Shown piece by piece: positions 57,797 through 64,000 of a stretch of DNA of 64,000 nt. The stretch lies in NCBI GenBank assembly GCA_002412925.1, contig DHVZ01000011.1, positions 232,044 to 296,043 on the forward strand. The letters are read 5' to 3'. Position 1 is the stretch's first letter; every line of letters begins with the position of its first letter. Source of the stretch: Anaerolineales bacterium UBA5195 (lineage in GTDB: Bacteria > Chloroflexota > Anaerolineae > Anaerolineales > Villigracilaceae). The position numbers and the translations under genes were made by a program. A model generated the notes under the pieces. The model saw only the letters and a list, made by a program, of their open reading frames with translations. It was not told the DNA's origin and ran no database searches.

Positions 57797-59032
57797 ATGC
57801 TGATTTCACAAAACATTTTGACAGCCTTACGCGGCCTGATGGCCAACAAACTGCGTTCGGCGCTGACCATCCTTGGGATTGTCATCGGGGTGGCCGCCGT
57901 GGTGGCGCTGATGGCGATTGGCAACGGCGCCACCAGCAGCATCACCGACCGGATTGCATCGAACGGTTCCAACCTGTTGAACATCCAGGCCGGGCGTTCC
58001 CAACGCCCGGCGGCGGGCAGCGCGCAGATGGCCCCCACCTATCTGACCTATAAAGATTACCAGGCGCTTTCGAAAACATTAACAGATGTCGCCGGGATCG
58101 CCCCGGCCTATCAGGGTAGATATACCGTCACCCTGGAGGCTGAAAGTTCGAGTATCTCAATCACGGGTGTCACGGAAGATTACCTGAGTGTACATACTTA
58201 TGAACTCGAGACAGGGCGCAACCTGACCGCCAGCGACCGCAGTAAGCTCAGCCAGGTGGCCGTGATTGGCGCGACCATTGTGGAAGATTACTTTTCAGGC
58301 AGTTCCCCGCTCGGGAAAACCCTGAAGATCAATAACACCACCTTCACGGTGGTCGGAACTCTCAAGTCGAAAGGTTCCTCCGGCTTTGATAATACGGATG
58401 AGGTGATTTTCATCCCGCTCGAGACCGGTTACAGCAAACTTTTCGGCTCGAATGCCGTCCAGAACGGTGAAAAGGTGGTCAGCGCGATTGCTGTTTCTGC
58501 CAGCTCAGCTGAAACGATTGATTCTGTTTCCGCGCAGATCAGATTTGTCCTGCGCCGCCAGCACCGTCTCAAAGCAGGCGTTTCGGATGATTTCCGCGTT
58601 TCGAATCAGGCCGAGTTGTTGTCCACCTTGAGCAGCGTCACCACCACCCTGACGACTTTCCTGGGCGCGATTGCGGCGCTTTCATTGCTGGTGGGCGGCA
58701 TTGGCATCATGAATATCACCCTGGTTTCAGTCAGCGAGCGGACGCGCGAGATTGGCTTGCGCAAGGCGGTGGGCGCGCGCAAAGACCATATCCTCTTCCA
58801 GTTCCTGGTGGAAACCATGACGCTCAGCGTTTCTGGAGGTTTGGTTGGAATCCTCCTGGGTGCGGCGATTGCCTGGGTGGTGACCTTGTTGGGCCTGATT
58901 ACCGCCAAAGTAACGCTTTCCTCCATCCTGCTCTCTTTTTTCTTCGCGGTGGCGATTGGCCTGTTTTTTGGGATCTACCCGGCCTACCGCGCTGCCAACC
59001 TGCACCCGATGGAAGCGTTACGTTCGGAATAA
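57797..59032 (+). CDS. MacB-type ABC transporter permease (FtsX family)
   Basis: 411 residues, ATG 57797 with AGGAG upstream. N-terminal membrane helix (MANKLRSALTILGIVIGVAAVVALMAIG), a MacB periplasmic core of about 230 residues, then three C-terminal helices with the loop SERTREIGLRKAVGARK. It works with the ATPase and the lipoprotein adaptor to export or extract a peptide, antibiotic or lipoprotein. Followed by a two-component pair, which probably controls it. Confidence 0.93.
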   Translation: MLISQNILTALRGLMANKLRSALTILGIVIGVAAVVALMAIGNGATSSITDRIASNGSNLLNIQAGRSQRPAAGSAQMAPTYLTYKDYQALSKTLTDVAGIAPAYQGRYTVTLEAESSSISITGVTEDYLSVHTYELETGRNLTASDRSKLSQVAVIGATIVEDYFSGSSPLGKTLKINNTTFTVVGTLKSKGSSGFDNTDEVIFIPLETGYSKLFGSNAVQNGEKVVSAIAVSASSAETIDSVSAQIRFVLRRQHRLKAGVSDDFRVSNQAELLSTLSSVTTTLTTFLGAIAALSLLVGGIGIMNITLVSVSERTREIGLRKAVGARKDHILFQFLVETMTLSVSGGLVGILLGAAIAWVVTLLGLITAKVTLSSILLSFFFAVAIGLFFGIYPAYRAANLHPMEALRSE

Positions 59033-59036
59033 ATTA

Positions 59037-59095
59037 GTAGGGACACAGCGGCGGGTCAGCGCAAAACAGCGCTCAATTATCCGCTGTGCCCCTAC
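59037..59095. repeat. Inverted repeat GTAGGGAC, copy 2
   Basis: GTAGGGACACAGCGG (59037-59051) and CCGCTGTGCCCCTAC (59081-59095). It pairs in wording with 6858-6918. It lies between the permease and the response-regulator gene and may act as a terminator or mRNA processing site. Confidence 0.6.
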
Positions 59096-59130
59096 TTGAA
59101 TGTGGTATACAATTTCTGTAAGGAATCAAA

Positions 59131-59829
59131 ATGATGTCGAAATCTATCCTGGTTGTCGATGATGAAGAACGAATTCGCGCATTACTCGAGGCTTATTTGA
59201 CGCAGGAAGGCTTCCGGGTGGTGACGGCTTCCGATGGCCGGGAAGCACTGGCTGTGGCGGAGCGCGAACACCCTGATTTGGTCATCCTGGATATCATGAT
59301 GCCAGAGATGGATGGGTATGAGTTTCTCCGTTTCTACTCAAAGGAACATGCCGAGCCGGTTATCTTGCTGACCGCCCGGCTCGAGGAAAATGACAAGATT
59401 GTCGGCCTGGAACTGGGCGCGGATGATTACATCACCAAACCCTTCAGCCTGCGCGAATTGACCGCCCGGGTGCGGACGGTACTGCGCCGGGTGGGAAAAA
59501 GCCTGCCCGCCACCAACCTGTTGGAAGCGGGCGAGATTGTCATGGACCGCGACGCGTATATTGTCACCGTCCGCGGCCAACCTGTCTCATTGACGCGCTC
59601 GGAATTCGACCTGCTGGCCGCGCTGGTTTCCTCCTCAGGGCGGACGTTGAGCCGCCTGCAATTACTAGATTTTGTCCAGGGGGTGGCCTTCGAGGGGATC
59701 GAGCGCTCGATTGACGTACACATCAAGAATTTGCGCGCCAAGATCGAAACCGATCCGCATAACCCCATTTATGTCGAGACGGTCTATGGCGTAGGTTATC
59801 GCTTCAACCCGGTCCGGAAGGCTGGCTAA
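59131..59829 (+). CDS. OmpR/PhoB-type response regulator
   Basis: 232 residues, ATG 59131 with AAGGAA upstream. Receiver domain with VVDDEER, phospho-Asp in LVILDIMMPEMDG (about residue 54), Lys in YITKPFS; winged-helix effector (about 135-230) with LTRSEFDLLAALVSSSGRTLSR, IERSIDVHIKNLRAKI and VYGVGYRF. The stop codon is immediately followed by the kinase ATG. Likely regulates the adjacent efflux operon in response to an envelope signal. Confidence 0.95.
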   Translation: MMSKSILVVDDEERIRALLEAYLTQEGFRVVTASDGREALAVAEREHPDLVILDIMMPEMDGYEFLRFYSKEHAEPVILLTARLEENDKIVGLELGADDYITKPFSLRELTARVRTVLRRVGKSLPATNLLEAGEIVMDRDAYIVTVRGQPVSLTRSEFDLLAALVSSSGRTLSRLQLLDFVQGVAFEGIERSIDVHIKNLRAKIETDPHNPIYVETVYGVGYRFNPVRKAG

Positions 59830-61185
59830 ATGCTGACCATCAACCGTTCGATCCTGGTCAAACTGATCCTGGCTTTTTGGGTGATGAGCATTTCGGGGAT
59901 TGTGATCATTGCCTTGCTGGCGGGTCGCGTCAGCAGTCAGGAGTTCAACCGTTTTGCCAGCGAAGCGCAGTATCAGGATTTAATCGACAACCTGGCAAAG
60001 TATTATGCTGAGCATGGCGATTTTGGCGGTGCAGGGGGTTTGCTTGAGGCGGCTCACCAAAAAGCCCAGGGCGGGCAGGCCAGGGAGTTTCTGGTGACCG
60101 ACCAGGCCGGGAAGATTTTGCTCTCGTCGGTGCAGAAGCTTCCGTCTGGAAGACCTTCCCCCGATCTGGTCAACATTGGTTATCCGATTGTTGTCAGGAA
60201 CGAGGTGGTCGCGCGCCTGATCCCGATGCGCCCTCCGAAAGATTTTACAGAGATGGCCTCTGAGAATATCCGGCGGATCAATTCCAGCCTGTTTTTTGGG
60301 GGGATTGCCGTGACGATCCTGGCGCTGCTCTTCGGTTGGCTGATGGCCCGCAATATCATCCGCCCCTTGCGCGAGTTGAATGCGGCGACCCAGTCGATTG
60401 CGCAGGGCGACCTGGAAAAACAGGTGGCCCTCACCACCCGGGATGAGATTGGCACCCTGGCCGCCTCGTTCAATGCGATGACCGCCAGCCTGAGGCGCTC
60501 GCGCGACCTGCGCCGCCAGATGACGGCGGATATTGCCCACGAACTGCGCAACCCCCTGAGCATCATCCTGGGGAATGCCGAGGCGCTCAGCGAAGGCGTT
60601 TTACCAGCCACCCCCGAAACGCTGGAGATCATTTACGATGAAGCCAGGCACCTTTCGCGGCTGGTGGATGACTTGCGGACACTCTCGCTGTCTGAATCGG
60701 GGGAATTGTCCCTGGAACGCAGCCTGGTCAACCCCGCTGAAATCCTCGAGCGTTCCGCTTCGGCCTATGCCTTGCGCGCCGCAGAAAAGGGCGTGACCAT
60801 CCAGGTTGAATCTGCCCCGGATTTACCCCTCGTCAACGTGGATATGGAGCGAATTGGGCAGGTGCTGGTGAATTTGCTGGATAACAGCCTGAAACATACC
60901 CCCGCGGGCGGTTCGATCCGGCTCTCAGCGTTTTCATCGGGCGAGGTGGTCGAAATCTCGGTCCAGGACAGCGGCTCGGGAATCCTGGCGGAAGACCTGC
61001 CGTATGTTTTCGACCGTTTCTATCGTGGCAAACAAACTTCCGGTCGGGTCAAGGATGGCTCCGGGTTGGGGTTGGCGATTTCGAGGGCGCTGGTGGAACT
61101 GCACCAAGGGCGGATTTCCTTGCAAAGTGAAGTGGGGCAGGGGGCGACCATTACGATTCATTTGCCTGTTGCTCACAACGAGTAA
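59830..61185 (+). CDS. Membrane sensor histidine kinase
   Basis: 451 residues beginning right after the regulator's stop. Two membrane helices (about 10-32 and 150-175) bracket an extracytoplasmic sensor of about 120 residues; then HAMP (RPLRELNAATQSIAQGDLEKQV), HisKA with DIAHELRNPLS (phospho-His), and HATPase with the N box LVNLLDNSLKHT, DSGSGI and GSGLGLAIS. A BaeS/CpxA-like classical kinase paired with the preceding OmpR-type regulator. A strong terminator follows. Confidence 0.95.
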   Translation: MLTINRSILVKLILAFWVMSISGIVIIALLAGRVSSQEFNRFASEAQYQDLIDNLAKYYAEHGDFGGAGGLLEAAHQKAQGGQAREFLVTDQAGKILLSSVQKLPSGRPSPDLVNIGYPIVVRNEVVARLIPMRPPKDFTEMASENIRRINSSLFFGGIAVTILALLFGWLMARNIIRPLRELNAATQSIAQGDLEKQVALTTRDEIGTLAASFNAMTASLRRSRDLRRQMTADIAHELRNPLSIILGNAEALSEGVLPATPETLEIIYDEARHLSRLVDDLRTLSLSESGELSLERSLVNPAEILERSASAYALRAAEKGVTIQVESAPDLPLVNVDMERIGQVLVNLLDNSLKHTPAGGSIRLSAFSSGEVVEISVQDSGSGILAEDLPYVFDRFYRGKQTSGRVKDGSGLGLAISRALVELHQGRISLQSEVGQGATITIHLPVAHNE

Positions 61186-61194
61186 GCGAATAAT

Positions 61195-61231
61195 AAAGGA
61201 GACAGTCACAGATCAGATGACTGTCTCCTTT
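61195..61231 (+). terminator. Terminator after the sensor kinase
   Basis: AAAGGAGACAGTCA (61195-61208), 9-nt loop, TGACTGTCTCCTTT (61218-61231), then TGCG. 14-bp perfect stem. Confidence 0.85.
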
Positions 61232-61276
61232 TGCGAAAAAGTGCAACAGGCTGTAGTTATGTGTTTTGACAAAAAG

Positions 61277-61819
61277 TCAGCGCATCCAGGGCGGGTTTAG
61301 CTGCTTCACAAATCCGTAGATCGGGCAGTCTTCATCGTGCGCGCCAGCTAGGTAACCGGTTGACATCAAAAACTCATTGACGATTTCGCCGCCGGTAAAA
61401 ACGAAGGTTTTCTTGAACAGCTTCGTCCATTCTTCTTTGGTGAGCGGGTGATGCGCATCCAGCCAGCCTTTGAACGAGCCGAATTCCTCGCGCAGGACTT
61501 GGATGCGACGGGCGTTTTCGATGGCTGCGTTGACTTTCAACCGGTTGCGGATGATGCCGGGGTCCGCGAGCAGCCGGGCGCGCTCGGTTTCCCCGTAAGC
61601 GGCAACTGTCTCGATTTCGAAATGGTCATAGGCTCGGCGGAATTTCTCCGCTTTTTTGAGAATCGTGAGCCATGACAGCCCGGCCTGGTTGATTTCGAGA
61701 ATCAAACGCTCGAAGAGCAGGTTGTCGTCGTTGAGTGGGAAGCCATATTGCGTATCGTGGTATTCACGGTTGAAGGTGTCTTCAGGGTGGGTGTTGCAGT
61801 AGTCGCAGTAGGTAGTCAT
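61277..61819 (-). CDS. tag: DNA-3-methyladenine glycosylase I
   Basis: 180 residues, the standard length of Tag. Zinc-site cysteines at the start (CDYC) and a late Cys/His set (HDEDCPIY), the HDTQYGFP segment (E. coli has HDxEWGVP) and LILEINQAGLSWLTILKK, which forms the base-binding pocket. It removes 3-methyladenine from alkylated DNA. ATG 61819 has no clear ribosome site. Convergent with the kinase gene across the terminator. Confidence 0.92.
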   Translation of the reverse strand: MTTYCDYCNTHPEDTFNREYHDTQYGFPLNDDNLLFERLILEINQAGLSWLTILKKAEKFRRAYDHFEIETVAAYGETERARLLADPGIIRNRLKVNAAIENARRIQVLREEFGSFKGWLDAHHPLTKEEWTKLFKKTFVFTGGEIVNEFLMSTGYLAGAHDEDCPIYGFVKQLNPPWMR

Positions 61820-61915
61820 AGGATTTTAGGATTGAAGATTTTGCTCATGCTGGTCGGTTAAGCGCAACCGCCGACCGTGAACGACGGTCGACGGTCAAGT
61901 GCCTGCGATTCGAGT

Positions 61916-63022
61916 CTATCCAACTACGCGGATTTCGCGCGGCATGTCACTCAGGCTTTCTGAGCCATTCTCGGTGACGATGACGTCATCTTCGATGCGC
62001 ACGCCGCCTTCCCCGAGCAGGTAGATGCCCGGTTCAACCGTGTAGGCCATACCAACTTCAAGGAGCTGTTGGTTATCGCCGCGCATGTAAGGGTCTTCGT
62101 GGACTTCCATGCCGATGCCGTGACCGGTGCGGTGTCGGAAATATTCGCCGTACCCGGCGGCTTCGATCACACCCCGGGCGGCCTGATCCACCTTGGCGGC
62201 GGGAACGCCCGGTTTCCCGGCGGCGCGGCCGGCGGCGTTGGCTGCCTGTACGATTTTGTGGATTTTCTCGAACTTCGGGTCGATCTCGCCGACGGCAAAG
62301 GTGCGGGTCAGGTCTGAGATGTAACCATTGTAAGCCGCGCCCCAATCGAAGAGCAGCAGGTCGCCAGCCTGGAGTTTTCTTTCTGAGGGTGAGGCGTGCG
62401 GGTTGGCGCTGTTCGGCCCGCCCGAGACGATTGGATTGAACGACACGCCGGCTGCGCCCAGACGCAGCATCTGGATGGTCAGTTCGGCGGCCAGTTCCCT
62501 TTCGCTCATTCCCATTTTAATCAGCGGGAGAGTCGCTTCAAGCGCCTGCTGGGCAATCTGAACGGCTGTGCGCATGGTGGCAATTTCAGCAGGATCTTTG
62601 GTCAGGCGCAGCGCGGCCAACGTTTGCTCGGCAGAGACGATTTGTGCGTCGGGCGCGCCATTTTCGAGGTAGCGCAGTTCCAAGACGCGCAGGCAGCGCG
62701 GTTCGACGCCGATCGTGCGCCCGTGGAGCCCCGCCTCGTGCAGGGCCTGGCGGAAGATTTGTGGCCAGTCGGCGGGGTTTTCTCCGTAGGGATAGGTTTT
62801 AATTTCGTAGTCGAGCGCGGCCGTTTTTGCAAATTCCAGTTCGGGCAGGATCAGGGCCGGGGGTTGGCCGAGGGTGACGATCAGCACGACCGGGCGTTCC
62901 ATTAGATGGAAATCCAGCCCGGTCAGGTAGGCGAGCGTGGGGCCGGGGTTGATGGCGACAGCGTCGAGGCCGGAAGCGCTCATCGAAGCGGTGAGTTTAG
63001 CGAGGCGTTGGGGGTAGGTCAT
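61916..63022 (-). CDS. M24-family Xaa-Pro dipeptidase/aminopeptidase
   Basis: 368 residues. N-terminal creatinase-like domain (1-135) and a pita-bread catalytic domain with all five metal ligands: DWGA (Asp), SDLTRTF (Asp), TGHGIG (His), VEPGIY (Glu) and RIEDD (Glu). Typical of PepP/PepQ-type enzymes cleaving Xaa-Pro bonds in cytoplasmic peptides. ATG 63022 has AGGA upstream. The SDR gene ends 20 bp upstream on the same strand, so the two may be co-transcribed. Confidence 0.93.
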   Translation of the reverse strand: MTYPQRLAKLTASMSASGLDAVAINPGPTLAYLTGLDFHLMERPVVLIVTLGQPPALILPELEFAKTAALDYEIKTYPYGENPADWPQIFRQALHEAGLHGRTIGVEPRCLRVLELRYLENGAPDAQIVSAEQTLAALRLTKDPAEIATMRTAVQIAQQALEATLPLIKMGMSERELAAELTIQMLRLGAAGVSFNPIVSGGPNSANPHASPSERKLQAGDLLLFDWGAAYNGYISDLTRTFAVGEIDPKFEKIHKIVQAANAAGRAAGKPGVPAAKVDQAARGVIEAAGYGEYFRHRTGHGIGMEVHEDPYMRGDNQQLLEVGMAYTVEPGIYLLGEGGVRIEDDVIVTENGSESLSDMPREIRVVG

Positions 63023-63042
63023 GTTGTATCCTGTCTGTAAAG

Positions 63043-63846
63043 TTATTTTTGTTTTTTATCGGTCATGCGGAGGCGGACGATCCAGTCCACCAGCCAAGGC
63101 ATTCTATCATCCGCCCAAAAGGCGATCTGGAACCACCAGGGGATGATCAGCCGGCGGCGCGGATGTTTGGCAATCTCCACCACGCGCCGGGCAACGTAGG
63201 TGGAACTCATGTGCGTCAGGGATGAAAACGGGCTGGTTTCACTCTTTTTACCGGTGTGCAGGCTGAATTCGGTGTAGGCCGGGCCGGGGTAGATGCCAGA
63301 AACCCGAATGCCGTAGTGGGCTACTTCGCGCCGCAGGGCGTCGGTAAAGCCGCGCACGCCGAATTTGGAGGCCGCATAGACGGAGTATTTGGGCGCGGCA
63401 ATCCAACCGGCGACGGAAGACATGTTGATGATGTGCCCGCTGCGCTGCGCGATCATTTGCGGCAGCACAGCATGAGTGACTTCCATCAGCCCGGTCAGGT
63501 TGACGTTGACCTGGGTCTGGATATCGCGCCCGGAGTTCAGGTTTTCGAAATAGTCCAGCCGCCCGAAACCGGCGTTGTTGAACAGGATGTCGACGCGCTC
63601 GTAGTTTTCGATGACGCTTTTGATCATGTTCTCGATGTCGGCGCGATTGTTGACATCCACCGGGGTGGCCATGGCCTCGCCGCCCGACGCCTGGATTTTT
63701 TCCACCTCGGCCTGCATTTTCTCAACCCGTCGGGCGGCCAGCACAACGGAAGACCCCTCTGCCGCAAACCGGCGCGCTGCATCCTGCCCAAAGCCGGAGG
63801 AAGCGCCGGTGATCAGCACCACCTTGCCTTTCAGGTCAACTGTCAT
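63043..63846 (-). CDS. Short-chain dehydrogenase/reductase
   Basis: Start at ATG 63846 (MTVDLKGKVVLITGASSG) with GGAGG upstream; the frame extends 18 codons further without merit. 267 residues: cofactor motif TGASSGFGQ, basic AARR suggesting NADP(H), NNAG, catalytic Ser in MSSVAGW and YAASK (Tyr-x3-Lys), then PGPAYTEF. A classical SDR; the C-terminus (IPWWFQIAFWADDRMPWLVDWIVRLRM) is hydrophobic and may touch the membrane, as in DltE/YqjQ-like enzymes. Substrate unknown. Confidence 0.92.
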   Translation of the reverse strand: MTVDLKGKVVLITGASSGFGQDAARRFAAEGSSVVLAARRVEKMQAEVEKIQASGGEAMATPVDVNNRADIENMIKSVIENYERVDILFNNAGFGRLDYFENLNSGRDIQTQVNVNLTGLMEVTHAVLPQMIAQRSGHIINMSSVAGWIAAPKYSVYAASKFGVRGFTDALRREVAHYGIRVSGIYPGPAYTEFSLHTGKKSETSPFSSLTHMSSTYVARRVVEIAKHPRRRLIIPWWFQIAFWADDRMPWLVDWIVRLRMTDKKQK

Positions 63847-63905
63847 CTGCGCCTCCGTGGTGGGGAAAAAGCCGCTGGCTGGAGCGCGACGCACCCACAC
63901 TTACA

Positions 63906-63954
63906 AGAAAGAAGTAAAAAGTGTTATCTTATTGTACACTTTTTACTTCTTTCT
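63906..63954. promoter_or_regulatory. 19-bp perfect inverted repeat upstream of the SDR gene
   Basis: AGAAAGAAGTAAAAAGTGT (63906-63924), 11-nt spacer, then its exact complement (63936-63954). It lies 60 nt before the SDR start. It could be a terminator of a gene beyond the window edge or an operator for a regulator encoded there. Confidence 0.5.
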
Positions 63955-64000
63955 CTTTTACCCATTTCTACTATTGGGTGTGGTTCAAGATTTCGGAGAA

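Noticed and set aside
1..64000. CRISPR arrays, rRNA, tRNA, prophage or transposase genes
   Set aside because: No regularly spaced direct repeats, no recognisable rRNA or tRNA sequence, and no integrase or transposase motifs were seen; the repeats present are palindromic and irregularly spaced.

Overview
The window reads as a chromosomal segment of a free-living bacterium, most likely a Chloroflexota (Anaerolineae-type) genome. This is an inference from gene mix and style: octaheme cytochrome, RNase Y with RecX, PTA-type malic enzyme, ChvE/XylGH-type sugar ABC operon, a large exopolysaccharide cluster, and many dispersed palindromic intergenic repeats. No rRNA, tRNA, CRISPR array, phage or transposase gene was seen. 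Nearly all DNA is explained by about 47 protein genes plus repeats and terminators.

Layout. 1-2.9 kb (minus): ArsR-type regulator, octaheme cytochrome c of the tetrathionate-reductase family, and a second multiheme cytochrome cut by the window edge. 3.1-9.5 kb: small redox and sulfur genes (TrmO-like, NapH-like ferredoxin, OsmC, AhpD-like, DUF2892 membrane protein, rhodanese), a broken NifX-like gene, and an AOS-type PLP synthase. 9.6-17.9 kb (minus): a sugar-transport and sensing locus, with a REC-HTH-REC response regulator, a sugar-binding lipoprotein made of two tandem near-identical domains, XylG-like ATPase, XylH-like permease, and a protein joining an ABC ATPase to a DegS/NarX-type histidine kinase. 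18-30 kb: housekeeping and envelope genes (M50 protease with CBS domains, YczE-like protein, polytopic subtilase, RlmI-like methyltransferase, malic enzyme, RecX, RNase Y).

30.5-52.2 kb: an exopolysaccharide cluster. A membrane protein with a decayed GGDEF domain comes first, then sugar transferase, three GT4 enzymes, O-antigen ligase-like polymerase, Wzx flippase, APH-like kinase, methyltransferase-like protein, GT39-like enzyme, NodB deacetylase and GT2 synthase, a Wzz-GGDEF fusion and a BcsB-like protein. 52.6-63.9 kb: MBL hydrolase/MFS/esterase operon, MacA/MacB-type efflux system with its own OmpR/HK pair, Tag glycosylase, M24 peptidase and SDR.

Most notable: the transporter-kinase locus with its duplicated binding protein; two degenerate GGDEF modules framing the polysaccharide cluster; an 11-member family of palindromic intergenic elements; a three-copy element of about 95 bp with a compensatory stem change that looks like a structured RNA; and two overlapping small ORFs too short for usual gene calling. 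All product names rest on reading motifs by eye; no database search was possible.
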